A DNA stretch of 64,000 nt from Planctomycetia bacterium (GCA_015709575.1 CP054190.1:1054001-1118000), one strand, 5' to 3'; positions 37,955-47,799 are shown, numbered from the stretch's first letter. Notes: generated by a model from the letters alone, not told the origin. Numbers and translations: made by a program.

Positions 37955-39484
37955 ATGCTCAAGCAGCACAGCCAGCTCATGCTTACGGTGATGGTCCTGG
38001 CGGACGCCGCCGCCATCGCCTGCGCCTGGGTGCTGAGCTACTGGATCCGCTTTACGTTTCTGCCCGCGGAAAAGGGCGTCCCGGACCTCGTGCAGGCCTT
38101 TCTGCCGCTGTTGCCGCTGGTGGTGATTGCCCACCTGGTGGTTTTCGCCCGCGTGCGGCTCTACCGGCCGCGTCGCTCGTCGGGCCTGTTCGCCGAGACG
38201 CGCGACGTACTCAAGGCCTTCGGCGTGGCCGTCGTCTGCGTGGTATTGATCGACTACGCGATGCCGGCTTCCAGCAAGATCTCGCGGCAGTTCCTGCTGA
38301 CCTATGCGATCGTCGGGGCGATCCTGTTCGGCGCGTTTCGTCTGCTGGTGCGCGGAGTGCTGCGGTCGTTTCGCCGGCATGGCTGGAACCGGCGACGCGC
38401 GATCATCGTGGGCAGCGGCCGGTCGGCGCAGCGACTGTTGAGAGTGCTCCGCCGAAACGCCTGGACGGGCTTTGACGTGGCCTATCTGGTGGATGATCCG
38501 CCGCGCCGCAAACGCAACCCTCTGCCCGCGGCGAGCGGCGCTGATTCTATCGCCTCGCCTACGGAGCCTTATTCGCACCCGCCGGAACCGGCTGATGAGG
38601 CGCACGCGCGGGAAAGCGGCTCAAACGACCCGCCCGCCGTGGGCGACGTGCTCGCGGGATTGCCGGTTCGCGGACCACTGCGGGATCTGCGGTCGATTGT
38701 CGAGTCCGATCCCGTGGATGCGATCTTTGTCGCGCTTCCGCGGCGCAGCATGCACCGCACCGCGGAAGTGCTCGAGTCACTCAGCACGTGCATGGCCGAT
38801 CTACGCCTGATCCCGGAGGTCAGCGGGGCGTATCACATGCGCCCGGATGTTTCCGAACTGGACGGCGTGCCGATCCTCTCCCTCCGTCAATCTCCACTAT
38901 GGGGTTGGAACGCCGTCGCCAAGCGCGGCTTTGACTTGATTGTGGGTTCGATCTGCTTGCTGCTGGCGGCGGTCCCGATGCTGGCGATTGCGGTGCTGAT
39001 CCGGCTGTCGAGCAAAGGCCCCGCGCTGTACAGGCAGCGGCGGATGGGGATGGACGGCGTTGAATTTGAGATGCTGAAGTTCCGCACCATGCGGGTGGAC
39101 GCGGAGGCCGGCGGAGCGGTTTGGTCGCGAAAGACCGATAACCGTCGCACCGCGATCGGGTCGTTTCTTCGGCGGACCAGCCTGGACGAGCTGCCGAACC
39201 TGTTCAACGTGCTGCGCGGCGAGATGTCGCTGGTCGGCCCGCGGCCGGAGCGGCCGGAGTTTGTCCGTCAGTTCCGCGGTGACATTGAGCATTACATGCT
39301 CCGGCACAAGATAAAGGCCGGCATGACGGGTTTTGCCCAGGTTCGCGGCCTTCGGGGTGATACGTCGCTACGCAAGCGAATCCGGCACGACCTGCACTAC
39401 ATTCGAAACTGGAGCCTGTGGCTCGACGTTCGGATCTTCTTCCGGACGCTGTTCGGGGTGTGGTTCAGCCGCCACGAAACGTAG
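37955..39484 (+). CDS. Polyprenyl-phosphate sugar-1-phosphate transferase (WcaJ/WbaP type)
   Basis: The protein is 509 residues. Four N-terminal membrane helices and a CoA-binding-like domain (RRAIIVGSGRSAQRLLRVLR) precede the catalytic bacterial sugar transferase domain. That domain starts at KRGFDLIVGSICLLLAAVPM and includes LKFRTMRVDAE, TSLDELPNLFNVLRGEMSLV and GPRPERPEFV. Such enzymes move a hexose-1-phosphate to undecaprenyl phosphate and start exopolysaccharide or O-antigen repeats at the inner membrane. An unusual Pro/Ser/Glu-rich insertion of about 50 residues interrupts the nucleotide-binding-like domain (PLPAASGADSIASPTEPYSH onward). The sugar is not determined. Confidence 0.9.
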   Translation: MLKQHSQLMLTVMVLADAAAIACAWVLSYWIRFTFLPAEKGVPDLVQAFLPLLPLVVIAHLVVFARVRLYRPRRSSGLFAETRDVLKAFGVAVVCVVLIDYAMPASSKISRQFLLTYAIVGAILFGAFRLLVRGVLRSFRRHGWNRRRAIIVGSGRSAQRLLRVLRRNAWTGFDVAYLVDDPPRRKRNPLPAASGADSIASPTEPYSHPPEPADEAHARESGSNDPPAVGDVLAGLPVRGPLRDLRSIVESDPVDAIFVALPRRSMHRTAEVLESLSTCMADLRLIPEVSGAYHMRPDVSELDGVPILSLRQSPLWGWNAVAKRGFDLIVGSICLLLAAVPMLAIAVLIRLSSKGPALYRQRRMGMDGVEFEMLKFRTMRVDAEAGGAVWSRKTDNRRTAIGSFLRRTSLDELPNLFNVLRGEMSLVGPRPERPEFVRQFRGDIEHYMLRHKIKAGMTGFAQVRGLRGDTSLRKRIRHDLHYIRNWSLWLDVRIFFRTLFGVWFSRHET

Positions 39485-39688
39485 CCGGTAGCGGCGGTCT
39501 ATCGGCGCCGCCGGCGTTATAAAACCGGTGCAACGAGCGGAATGCTGTTGCGTGTGCGGGCGGGCGGGGGATACGCTCAACGGGTAGTGGTCGGGTTGCG
39601 CCCCGGCCGGTTGCGCATGGGAAGGGGTCGATTCCGTCGAACTCGGACTTGCCCCCGCATTCGTTCTTTTTTTTACCGGAAGGATGCA

Positions 39689-41938
39689 ATGTCCAGCTTC
39701 AAACCCGGATTCTGTCTCACAGTGCTAGGCGTCGCGCTCGGCGGCGGCGTCGCGGTGGCCGCGGAGAATTGGAAGCTCAGCGGCGGGGCGATGCACATCA
39801 CCCTCGATGAAAAGGCGTTTTCTAAGCTCGCGCTGGACATGCCGGTCGATGCGCGAAGCGGACAGGCGAATGGCGAGATCGAGCTGTTCGTCAACGGCGC
39901 GGATTCAAACTTCGGTGTGACCACAGACAGTGGTCGCACGCTGGCGACCAAGGGCCACATCCGCGCGGCGGGTGAGGCCTACGTGCACCTCGGGATCGAG
40001 GCGCCCGGTGAAGTGACGACCCTGGCGGACTTCGTCATTCAGATCAACGGCCAGTACGGCACGATCACGGACCAGGTGGGGCTCGGCAAGCATGTGTTTG
40101 AGTTCGCGCCCGGCACGCTGGCGGTAAAGGTGACGGAGGCCACGCACGCGCTCGAGATCACCGGTGAGTTGCAGCTGACGCGGGCGATCGGCCGGATCCT
40201 GGAGCGTCCGGAGCTTGCCGGTCAGCCGGTCGGCTCGTTCCGCGCGGTCGGTTCGCTGGTACCCAGCTCGGAAGAGCCGGGCATGGGCGGCATCGCGGGC
40301 GGCACGCTGAACGGTCCGGACGTCATCGTCAGCACGATCGGCACGACCATCACCGACTACACCAAGGTCGGCACGATCATGCCGTATGCATTTACGACGG
40401 TATCGTGCAACCTCGGCGAGGCCGATGCGATCTGGATTGATTGCACCAGCGGACCGAACTGCAATCAGCACCCGGTCATCAGCCAGAACATGTACCGCCT
40501 GAAGGGCGGGCGTTTTGAGCAGATCGGCATGGCATGGCTCAAGCACGGTTTCTGCGCGGCGGATGCGCCGAGCTGCGGCAGTCCGTACGAGGCAAACGGC
40601 TCGTGCGACTGGCTCGGCACGCACGCGACGGATACATACAGCGCCAGCCTCAACGCGCAGCAGTCGAACCTCGGGCCGCGCTCGGAAGTCAACCCGTGGA
40701 CCGGCGTGTTCCCGTATCCGTACATTCGAAGCTGGGGCGTTTCGGGTAATGCGATCAACAAGCGCCTGCAGATTCAGCAGGATGATCTGAACCCGGCTCT
40801 GAACTCCGGCGCGCTGTATTTCGCCGAGAGCCAGTACGTCGTGACTGATGAGCAGCCGATCAATCGCTACAACAACCTGGCGTATCGTCGCATCACGGTG
40901 GGTACGCTGGACGGCGCGACGCAGTCGTACAACCTCGCGTTCAGCGGTAGCACGTTTGCCCAGCAGCCCGCCATCAATGCATGGCAGGCAGCCGACCCGG
41001 CAGTGACGCTCGTCAACGCCGATGTCGCAAACGACGGCCGGTTTATTCTCGGTTACAAGGTCACGGACAACGGCAACGGCACGTGGAGCTATGAGTTCGC
41101 GATTCTGAACATGAACGCCGACGCGGCCGGCCAGTCCTTTGTCGTGCCGGTCGGCGCGGGTGCGACCATCACGAACATCGGCTTCCACGACATCGACTAT
41201 CACAGCACTGAGCCTTACTCAAACATCGATTGGACCGGCTCGGCTGGCGCCGGTGTCGTGAAGTGGGAAACGCAGAAGATGTCGGAGAACACGAACGCCA
41301 ACGCGCTGCGCTGGGGTTCGCTCTACAACTTCCGATTCGACGCCGACGCACCGCCGGTGGCGGCAGACGTTTCGCTGGTGCTGTTCAAGGTCAACGACAC
41401 GCTCTCGATTCCGGCGGTGGGCGTCTCGGCGGTGTGCGTGGCTCCGAGCATCCAGGACGAGCCGGATGGAGCGACCGTCAGCGTGGGCGACGAGGTGAGC
41501 TTCACGGTTCTGGTCGACGGAACCGGGCCGATGACGTTCCAGTGGTACAAGGACGGCGAGCCGATCCCGGGCGCCAACAGCGCGACCTACACGATCGCAT
41601 CGGCGTCGCTCGACGACGCTGGTGACTATGACGTCCTCGTGACGAACCTGTGCGGTAACACGCAGAGCGTCTCGGTTTCGCTGGTCGTGCAGCCGGCGTG
41701 CCTGAAGGGCGACGCCAATTGCGACGGCGTGGTAAACAACTTCGACATCGACTTCTTCGTCGCGGCACTGCTGCTGGACGTGGATACGTACACGACCCTC
41801 GGCGGCTCGATCGACTGCTGGAACAACCGGAACTGCTGGGGCGACATGAATGGCGTCGATGGCCTGAACAACTTCGACATCGACCCGTTCGTGGAGTGCA
41901 TCATCGCGCCGCCGGCGCCGGGCAACCCCTGCCCGTAG
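39689..41938 (+). CDS. Secreted protein with Ig-like domain and dockerin-like C-terminus
   Basis: The protein is 749 residues. GGAAGGA lies just before the ATG and the signal peptide is MSSFKPGFCLTVLGVALGGG followed by VAVAAENW. A large beta-rich region of unknown family follows, with ITDYTKVGTIMPYAFTTVSC and a cysteine-rich stretch near CTSGPNCNQHPVISQNMYRL. Near the C-terminus is an immunoglobulin-like domain (VSVGDEVSFTVLVDGTGPMT, FQWYKDGEPIPGANSATYTI). The end is the module [14 protein letters not shown] ... CWNNRNCWGD ... NNFDIDPFV ... PPAPGNPCP. It is probably exported; substrate and partner are unknown. Hairpins follow at 41957 and 41990. Confidence 0.83.
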   Translation: MSSFKPGFCLTVLGVALGGGVAVAAENWKLSGGAMHITLDEKAFSKLALDMPVDARSGQANGEIELFVNGADSNFGVTTDSGRTLATKGHIRAAGEAYVHLGIEAPGEVTTLADFVIQINGQYGTITDQVGLGKHVFEFAPGTLAVKVTEATHALEITGELQLTRAIGRILERPELAGQPVGSFRAVGSLVPSSEEPGMGGIAGGTLNGPDVIVSTIGTTITDYTKVGTIMPYAFTTVSCNLGEADAIWIDCTSGPNCNQHPVISQNMYRLKGGRFEQIGMAWLKHGFCAADAPSCGSPYEANGSCDWLGTHATDTYSASLNAQQSNLGPRSEVNPWTGVFPYPYIRSWGVSGNAINKRLQIQQDDLNPALNSGALYFAESQYVVTDEQPINRYNNLAYRRITVGTLDGATQSYNLAFSGSTFAQQPAINAWQAADPAVTLVNADVANDGRFILGYKVTDNGNGTWSYEFAILNMNADAAGQSFVVPVGAGATITNIGFHDIDYHSTEPYSNIDWTGSAGAGVVKWETQKMSENTNANALRWGSLYNFRFDADAPPVAADVSLVLFKVNDTLSIPAVGVSAVCVAPSIQDEPDGATVSVGDEVSFTVLVDGTGPMTFQWYKDGEPIPGANSATYTIASASLDDAGDYDVLVTNLCGNTQSVSVSLVVQPACLKGDANCDGVVNNFDIDFFVAALLLDVDTYTTLGGSIDCWNNRNCWGDMNGVDGLNNFDIDPFVECIIAPPAPGNPCP

Positions 41939-41956
41939 TCGTTCGGTTGTCATCGT

Positions 41957-41975
41957 CGGAGCGACGATCGCTCCG
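41957..41975 (+). terminator. 8-bp hairpin after the Ig/dockerin-like gene
   Basis: CGGAGCGA and TCGCTCCG pair perfectly around CGA, 18 bases after the stop codon. It could stabilise the mRNA end or act with the next hairpin. Confidence 0.45.
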
Positions 41976-41989
41976 AAACACGTGAATTT

Positions 41990-42032
41990 CCGCGGGCCGC
42001 GGGGTCGCCACGAGCGGCCTTGCGGCCCGCGG
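41990..42032 (+). terminator. 11-bp GC-rich stem-loop
   Basis: CCGCGGGCCGC (41990-42000) pairs perfectly with GCGGCCCGCGG (42022-42032) across a 21-base loop. It lies between the secreted-protein gene and gpsA. A short cgctttgtg follows. Confidence 0.55.
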
Positions 42033-42088
42033 CCGCTTTGTGTGACTGCGCGCTTGCCGCGCGCACGACGTCCCGCGAACATGGCGGC

Positions 42089-43126
42089 ATGATCTCCAAG
42101 GCCACGGTGGTCGGTGCGGGGGCGATGGGCACGTGCATCGCACAGGTGCTGGCGTCCAACGCGATTCGCGTGTCGCTGCTCACCGGCCCGCAGCGTGCGT
42201 CTGAACTGCTGGTCTCCCGCACAAATCAGCGCTATCTGCCGGGGGTGCGCCTGTCCGATCGCGTGACCCCCACTGCCGACCCACGGGCCGCGTTTCTTCA
42301 GACGGAGCTGGTCTTCTCGGCCGTGCCGACGCAGCACCTCCGCACGACGTGGACACCGCTCGTGACCGAGCTTCCGGCGGACCCGCCCGTATGCAGTTGC
42401 ACCAAGGGAATCGAAGTCGAGTCGCTCCTGCGGCCGTCCGAGGTGCTCGCGGCCGTGGGCATCCGCAACCGGCTGGCAATTCTCAGCGGCCCCAGCGTCG
42501 CCCCGGAGATGGGCCGTTGCCTCCCGACCACTGTGGTGGTCGCCGGTGTGGATGCGGTAGCGGTCGATGGTTTGCAGACGGCGCTGAGCACCTCCTGGTT
42601 CCGCGTGTACACCAGCAGCGACCCGCTGGGCGTGGAACTGGCCGGCGCGGTTAAGAACGTCATCGCGCTGGCAGCGGGAATTCTGGATGGCCTGCGAGCC
42701 GGCGATAACGCCAAGGCGGCGCTCGTTACGCGCGGCCTGGTAGAGATGACGCGCCTCGGCGTGGCCCTGGGCGCACGAGCTGAGACGTTCACGGGCCTGG
42801 CCGGCATCGGCGACCTAGTGACGACCTGCGTCTCACCAGTTGGACGGAATCGCGCCGCCGGTGAGCAGATCGGTCGGGGTGTGCCGCTGGCGGTTGTGCT
42901 GGCGCAGACGCACTCGGTGATCGAGGGCGTGCCGACGACCCGGGCGGTGCTGAAGCTCGCGGAGCGCTGCGGCGTCGAGATGCCGATCACGCAGGCCGTT
43001 GCCGATGTGCTATTCGGCGGCGTCGCGCCGCTGGACGCCATCACGCGGCTGATGACGCGCCCGCCGCGGGCCGAATCCAATGTTGCACCGACATCGTCCC
43101 CGTCGTCGGGCGAAGCAAGGTCGTGA
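42089..43126 (+). CDS. gpsA: Glycerol-3-phosphate dehydrogenase [NAD(P)+]
   Basis: The protein is 345 residues. GpsA reduces dihydroxyacetone phosphate to sn-glycerol-3-phosphate for phospholipid synthesis. The N-terminal nucleotide-binding motif is VVGAGAMGTCIAQVLA (GxGxxG at residues 9-14). Family landmarks are SCTKGIE, ILSGPSVAPEMGRCLPT, ELAGAVKNVIALAAGILDGL with the catalytic Lys, and FTGLAGIGDLVTTC. The ATG at 42089 gives the normal start; no clear ribosome-binding site precedes it. The MOSC gene follows after about 60 bases. Confidence 0.93.
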   Translation: MISKATVVGAGAMGTCIAQVLASNAIRVSLLTGPQRASELLVSRTNQRYLPGVRLSDRVTPTADPRAAFLQTELVFSAVPTQHLRTTWTPLVTELPADPPVCSCTKGIEVESLLRPSEVLAAVGIRNRLAILSGPSVAPEMGRCLPTTVVVAGVDAVAVDGLQTALSTSWFRVYTSSDPLGVELAGAVKNVIALAAGILDGLRAGDNAKAALVTRGLVEMTRLGVALGARAETFTGLAGIGDLVTTCVSPVGRNRAAGEQIGRGVPLAVVLAQTHSVIEGVPTTRAVLKLAERCGVEMPITQAVADVLFGGVAPLDAITRLMTRPPRAESNVAPTSSPSSGEARS

Positions 43127-43187
43127 ACCCCGTGAATGGCTCGCAGCATCAAATCCAGACCGGATGCCCCATGTCGTCGGAGCGCCC

Positions 43188-43859
43188 ATGATCCGCCTGT
43201 TGTCGCTGAACGTCGGGCGTCCCCACGTTGTGTTGAAGCGCGGGCGGCGCTACAGCACTTCCATCGGTCGGCGTCCGGTTGAGGGTCGGCTGCTCGTGAC
43301 GGCCGAGGGGGTCGAGGGCGACCGGGTCTCGGACAACGAGAACCACGGCGGTCCGGACAAGGCCGTCTGCGTCTATCCCCACGAGCATTACACATGGCTC
43401 GCGGAGCGCCTCGGGCGGGGCGGCGATGCGGATTCCGTCGGTCCGGCCGCCGCCGGCGAAAATTTCACCACGCTGGGGCTGATCGAGGCAGAGGTGCAGA
43501 TTGGTGACGTACTGGCCATCGGCGAAGCCCTCCTGCAGGTGGCGCAGCCGCGGATGCCGTGCTACAAGTTCGCAAACCGGCATGACGAGCCGCGGCTGGT
43601 CGATTGGATCTACGCAACCGGCCACTGCGGTTATTACCTGCGGGTGCTCGCGGCGGGGATGGTCGGCGCTGGGGACGAAGTGCGCATTGAGCGGCGCGGA
43701 GAGTCCGGGCTGACCGTCGCCGAAGTCCTGCGAGCGCGCGGCCCAGACGGAGCGTCGGTGGACCTGCTGCGGCGCATCGCAGACGCGCCGGACATCACGG
43801 AGTGGTGGCGCGTGTGGGCGCGCGAGCGACTTGTCGCCGGAGCCGCCGGGCAGGGTTGA
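43188..43859 (+). CDS. MOSC domain protein (YiiM-like)
   Basis: The protein is 223 residues. The MOSC domain is seen in VEGDRVSDNENHGGPDKAVC, GENFTTLGLIEAEVQIGDVL and QPRMPCYKFANRH, where the conserved Cys would bind molybdenum cofactor. A helical YiiM-type tail follows (GLTVAEVLRARG). E. coli YiiM detoxifies N-hydroxylated bases; a similar role is likely but not shown. GGAG is 5 nt before the ATG. An in-frame ATG at 43164 is an alternative. Confidence 0.88.
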   Translation: MIRLLSLNVGRPHVVLKRGRRYSTSIGRRPVEGRLLVTAEGVEGDRVSDNENHGGPDKAVCVYPHEHYTWLAERLGRGGDADSVGPAAAGENFTTLGLIEAEVQIGDVLAIGEALLQVAQPRMPCYKFANRHDEPRLVDWIYATGHCGYYLRVLAAGMVGAGDEVRIERRGESGLTVAEVLRARGPDGASVDLLRRIADAPDITEWWRVWARERLVAGAAGQG

Positions 43860-43877
43860 CGATCCACGCCGCCGCCA

Positions 43878-44282
43878 TCATTGCGGCGCGAGCAGCGCCC
43901 GGCCCACTTCGCGCAGAAAAGCGCGGTTGCTCTCGAGCACGTTCGTCAGCGTGTCGATTTCGTCCGGCGTGCACCAGCGGCACTGTGTGACTTCTTCGAG
44001 GTTGAGCGTCAGCGCGTCATCCTCCAGGTCCGCCAGCCACCAGTGCAGGATCAGCATGCCGTCAGGGCGGGTGTATTCCCACACCTTGCCGATCGGGCGC
44101 ACTCCGCCGCCGACTTCTTCGCGAAACTCGCGGACGACCGCCGCTTCCTGCGTTTCACCCGGCTCGATCCCCCCACCGACGAAGCACCACGCCCCGCCCG
44201 CGAGAATGTGCGGGGCGCGCTGGATCATCAGAAACCGCCCCTCGCGGTGTACGACCACCACTACACCCTGAATGACATTCAT
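43878..44282 (-). CDS. Nudix hydrolase
   Basis: The protein is 134 residues. The Nudix box reads GGIEPGETQEAAVVREFREE then VGG, matching G-x5-E-x7-R-E-x-x-E-E-x-G, which binds Mg2+ and the diphosphate. N-terminal VVVVHREGRFLMIQRAPH is typical of MutT-like enzymes. It hydrolyses a nucleoside diphosphate derivative that cannot be named from sequence. It converges with the MOSC gene, 18 bases away. The upstream extension of the frame is not protein-like, so ATG 44282 is chosen. Confidence 0.9.
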   Translation of the reverse strand: MNVIQGVVVVVHREGRFLMIQRAPHILAGGAWCFVGGGIEPGETQEAAVVREFREEVGGGVRPIGKVWEYTRPDGMLILHWWLADLEDDALTLNLEEVTQCRWCTPDEIDTLTNVLESNRAFLREVGRALLAPQ

Positions 44283-44573
44283 TCGGATTCCGCTCCGGCG
44301 GGACAGTTGCGCGAACCATCGACGATGAGTTACGCCGCGAATTCGAGCGTGCGGCGACCCGCAGCCTCGCTCGCGTTTCATCCGCGATTGTAAGGCCTGC
44401 CCCGCGAAGCAACCTATTTCCTCATCGGCGCGAGGTGCACGTTGCACCGAGCGTGGCGCAGCCGGCGGCGCGCGGGTAGAGTCTGTCGCTGCTGATTCGG
44501 CCGGTGGCGTGCTTCGATCGTAATCTCACCGATGCGCGGCAATTTGCGGTGGCCGGTCTGCCTGGAGTGTCGA

Positions 44574-46934
44574 GTGCGGATGCCCGACTGGCGAATCGCG
44601 GCGTTGGCCCTGCTGCTGCCCCTGGCAGTGCTGCTGCCGGCCTGGCCGCTGGCGGGGATGGGCATCGATGAGGATGACATCCTCTACTACCTGCCGGCGC
44701 GGGTGTTTGTCGGTGAAGCGCTGGGTGATGCGCGGATTCCGCAGTTGAACCCCTGGTCGGGCATGGATCGGCCGGTGCTGGTCGATCCGCAGAACGCTGT
44801 CTGGTATCCGGCCACCTGGCTGTTCGTCGGTCTGCCCCCGCCGATCGCCTACGCCGTGGCGCTGTATGGGCACTTTGTGCTTGCCTTTGTCGGTGCCTAT
44901 CGCCTGCTGCGCTATTTCGGTCGCTCGCGCGGCGCGGCCGCATTCGGAGCGGTCGCGTTCGCATTCGGCGGATTCATGCTCGCCCACCGGGCGCATCCGG
45001 CGCTTCACGCCGCGGCAGCCTGGACGCCGTTCGTGTTCCTGGCACTGGAGCGATTCCTGAATCGGCCGGAGGGCACAACCCTGGCCGTGGCCGCGCTGAT
45101 CGTGGCGCTCCAAGCGCTATCGGGGCACGTGCAGATCGCGGCGCTGACGGCGCTGGTTTCACTGGTGTACGTGGTGGTCCGCGCCGTTGCCGGAGCGCCG
45201 GTGCTGCGCGTGGGGAAGATGCGGGTCGGACAGTGGGCACTGGTCTGGCTCGCCGCGGCGGGCCTGTGCGGCGTGCAGTTGATTCCGACGCTCGGCCACC
45301 TGCCGGAGTGCACCCGCGTTGATCGCGGATTCCGTGACTTCGTCGAGAACAGCTGGAGCCCGGCTTCGGCGATGACGTGGACGGCGCCAATGCTGCCGGG
45401 GCAGCGCCGCCCGAACGTCTTTCCCGAGGCGTATTGGGGGCCATCGCATCAATGCGAGCAACTGGGATACGTCGGTATCCTGCCGTTGCTGCTGGCCGGG
45501 GGCGCAGCGCTTGTGCGGCGGGGGGACTCGCGCCTGCGCCCGTGGAAGTGGGCGGCGGTGTTTGCGGTGCTGCTGGCGCTAGGGCCGCTGGGGCCGGTGT
45601 GTCCTCTGCTGTACTTCGTTCCGGGGAGTAACCTGTTCCGCGTACCCGCGCGGGCGATGCTGTTCGTGCAACTGGCGGCGTGCGTGTTATCGGCCACGGC
45701 GCTGGATGACCTGCGGCGCGGATTGAGCGTGGAAGGAGTGCGGCTGCGGGCGCGGCTGCGGGGCTGGGTCGCGCACCCGATGCGGATGCTGCTGCTGCTG
45801 GTTGGTGTGCCGGCTGCCGGCGTGCTGGCGGCGCTGCCGTGGCTCGATCAGGCCACGGCCGGCGCCGCGCTTCGCTCGATCACGCCGCCGAGCCTGGCGG
45901 TCCTGGTGCCGATCGTGGTCATTTTGGCGTCGATTATCGTTCTTCGGCGCCAATTGGCGCGAAATGCCCTCGGTGGCGGCGGATGGATGCTGGGGGCCGT
46001 GCTAGTCGCGGACCTTGCGATCATCGGCTGGACGATCGACGTGCCCGCCCGCGCGCTGCGTGAACCGGGCGGCTACAACTGGTCGGTGCACGTGCGGAGC
46101 GCCGAGCGTGAGGCGTGGACGCGCGCGGTGCAAGGTGAAGCTGGGACCGGCGCGTGGCCGCGCTTGTGGGTGGTGACGGATCGAATCAACGGGGCGCCCG
46201 GCGAATATCACCGCCCGTTGGACAAGCTGCCGGCGAACGCCGCGGCGCTGTTCGGCATCGCAACGCTGACAGACTACGGCCCGCTTCAGCCGCGTCGATT
46301 CGCGAGCGAGTTTGCTTTCAAGCCGTGGGGGGAGTCGGATCGCCGTGACGCGCTGCTGGCGGATACGCGCTGGGCGGCGGCGTGTGGCGTGGAGTGGATC
46401 CTGCTGTGCGAGCCGCAACTCTCGCCGCCGACGGGATTCGAACAGGCGGCGCTCACGCCGGGCGGGATGCGCCTGTTTCGCGCGGCGGAGATGCCCCGGC
46501 GCGCGTGGGTGGTCAGCCCAGGCGCCGGCGGCAGCATCCACGTGGAGCAGTGGGCCGCGGAGCGGGTGGTGCTTCGCGTCAACGTGCCGGGCGATTCAGC
46601 CCCTGCAGCGCGGGTTGAGCCCGTGAACGGGCGGGATCTCTCGGAACCTGCGCGAGCCGGTGCTCGAGCGGTCGTGTCGCGCCTGGCGCTTCCCGGCTGG
46701 AGTGCCAGCGTGAACGGCGCCCCGTGCGAAGTGCGTGCGGAGGGCCTGTGCCTGGCGGTCGATTTCTCGAGCAGCGACGGCAACGCGCGGATCGAACTGA
46801 CCTACCAGACGCCCGGACTTCGCACCGGCGCATGGCTGTCGCTCGCGACGGGCGTCGTTCTGGCCGGGCTTGGGATTGCGCGTCGAAGGCGTGTCACATC
46901 GGCGGCGCACCCACCGCCGGCCAGACCAGTGTGA
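44574..46934 (+). CDS. YfhO-like polytopic membrane protein
   Basis: The protein is 786 residues. GTG 44574 with GGAG 6 nt upstream gives MRMPDWRIAALALLLPLAVL; ATG 44532 and 44580 are alternatives. About 11-12 membrane helices occupy the N-terminal two thirds. The first extracytoplasmic loop has DEDDILYYLPARVFVGEALG followed by DARIPQLNPWSGMDRP, in the style of YfhO and other GT-C-type proteins. Then come FAFGGFMLAHRAHPALHAAA and a soluble beta-rich C-terminal part. GT-C members use polyprenyl-linked sugars, so a role in cell-wall or lipid glycosylation is possible. Its last 41 bases overlap the convergent histidine kinase gene. Confidence 0.78.
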   Translation: MRMPDWRIAALALLLPLAVLLPAWPLAGMGIDEDDILYYLPARVFVGEALGDARIPQLNPWSGMDRPVLVDPQNAVWYPATWLFVGLPPPIAYAVALYGHFVLAFVGAYRLLRYFGRSRGAAAFGAVAFAFGGFMLAHRAHPALHAAAAWTPFVFLALERFLNRPEGTTLAVAALIVALQALSGHVQIAALTALVSLVYVVVRAVAGAPVLRVGKMRVGQWALVWLAAAGLCGVQLIPTLGHLPECTRVDRGFRDFVENSWSPASAMTWTAPMLPGQRRPNVFPEAYWGPSHQCEQLGYVGILPLLLAGGAALVRRGDSRLRPWKWAAVFAVLLALGPLGPVCPLLYFVPGSNLFRVPARAMLFVQLAACVLSATALDDLRRGLSVEGVRLRARLRGWVAHPMRMLLLLVGVPAAGVLAALPWLDQATAGAALRSITPPSLAVLVPIVVILASIIVLRRQLARNALGGGGWMLGAVLVADLAIIGWTIDVPARALREPGGYNWSVHVRSAEREAWTRAVQGEAGTGAWPRLWVVTDRINGAPGEYHRPLDKLPANAAALFGIATLTDYGPLQPRRFASEFAFKPWGESDRRDALLADTRWAAACGVEWILLCEPQLSPPTGFEQAALTPGGMRLFRAAEMPRRAWVVSPGAGGSIHVEQWAAERVVLRVNVPGDSAPAARVEPVNGRDLSEPARAGARAVVSRLALPGWSASVNGAPCEVRAEGLCLAVDFSSSDGNARIELTYQTPGLRTGAWLSLATGVVLAGLGIARRRRVTSAAHPPPARPV

Positions 46935-47799
46935 TCGTGCAGCCGCGGCCGGCGTCCGAGTCGATCTTCATCTCTGCGCCGTGCAGGCGCGCGATGGTGC
47001 GGCAGACCGCCAGGCCCAATCCGACCGGATGCCAGTCGGCCGGTTGATCGTCGCGCGCGGCGAGAAAGGGGTTGAAGCGGCCCGCGACCTGCGCGGCGGG
47101 AATGCCGCGCCCCGCATCGGTCACGCGCACAATCGCCCGATCCTGTTCGACCACGCCGCTGATGGAGAGTACGCCGCCGCCCGGCATGGCGCGGCGGGCG
47201 TTGATGATGAGGTTCAGCAGGAGTTGAGTGAGCAGCACCGGGTCGGCGCGCAGCAGCAGTCCTGTCGGAATCGACGTGTGCAATTCGATGCCATCTGCGG
47301 AGAGCGGGCGGGTGGCGAGTTCGAGCGCCTCCTGCACAGCGCGATCAAGTGGGCAATCGCAGGTCACGGCCTCGCGGGCTGCCGCGGCGGAGAGCAATCG
47401 GCGGGTCAGATCGACCGCGCGTTGCAGGCTGCCAGCAGCGCGGACCAGGGCGGCCCGGGTCGTATCGGCATCGCCGGACTCGAGCGCCACTTCAGCGCGA
47501 GCCAGCACCGGCGTTGCAAGATTGCTGATCTCATGCGCCACCATCGCAGTCAGTGTGCCGAGGAGGGCAAGGCGGTGCTGCGCGAAATCATTTGATGAGG
47601 GAGCAGGCAGATCCGGGAGGCGAGCAGTGTCGGCCGACGGGGCGACTGCCCTGACCGTCGTCGCGGCGGTAGCGGCGCTCGCGGGTTGTCGATCCGTGCG
47701 ACGGGCCACCAGCGCATCCTCCCGGGATTCGGGGAGTTCGCAGACGTCCGATGCGGCACGCTTCGCCGGAAACTGGCGTGCGACAGGCTTTTCGCTCAA
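46894..47799 (-). CDS. Soluble orphan sensor histidine kinase
   Basis: The protein is 301 residues. The dimerization/phosphoacceptor motif MVAHEISN (His89) is followed by the ATPase domain with LLLNLIINARRAMPGGG (N box), VRVTDAGRGIP (G1) and GLGLAVCRTIARLHGAEM (G2). There is no membrane helix and no sensor domain in the roughly 70 Ala-rich N-terminal residues, so it is cytoplasmic and probably senses through a partner. No response regulator is nearby. The start is TTG, with TACAGT (47810-47805) 5 nt upstream and no Shine-Dalgarno. Confidence 0.85.
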   Translation of the reverse strand: MSEKPVARQFPAKRAASDVCELPESREDALVARRTDRQPASAATAATTVRAVAPSADTARLPDLPAPSSNDFAQHRLALLGTLTAMVAHEISNLATPVLARAEVALESGDADTTRAALVRAAGSLQRAVDLTRRLLSAAAAREAVTCDCPLDRAVQEALELATRPLSADGIELHTSIPTGLLLRADPVLLTQLLLNLIINARRAMPGGGVLSISGVVEQDRAIVRVTDAGRGIPAAQVAGRFNPFLAARDDQPADWHPVGLGLAVCRTIARLHGAEMKIDSDAGRGCTITLVWPAVGAPPM

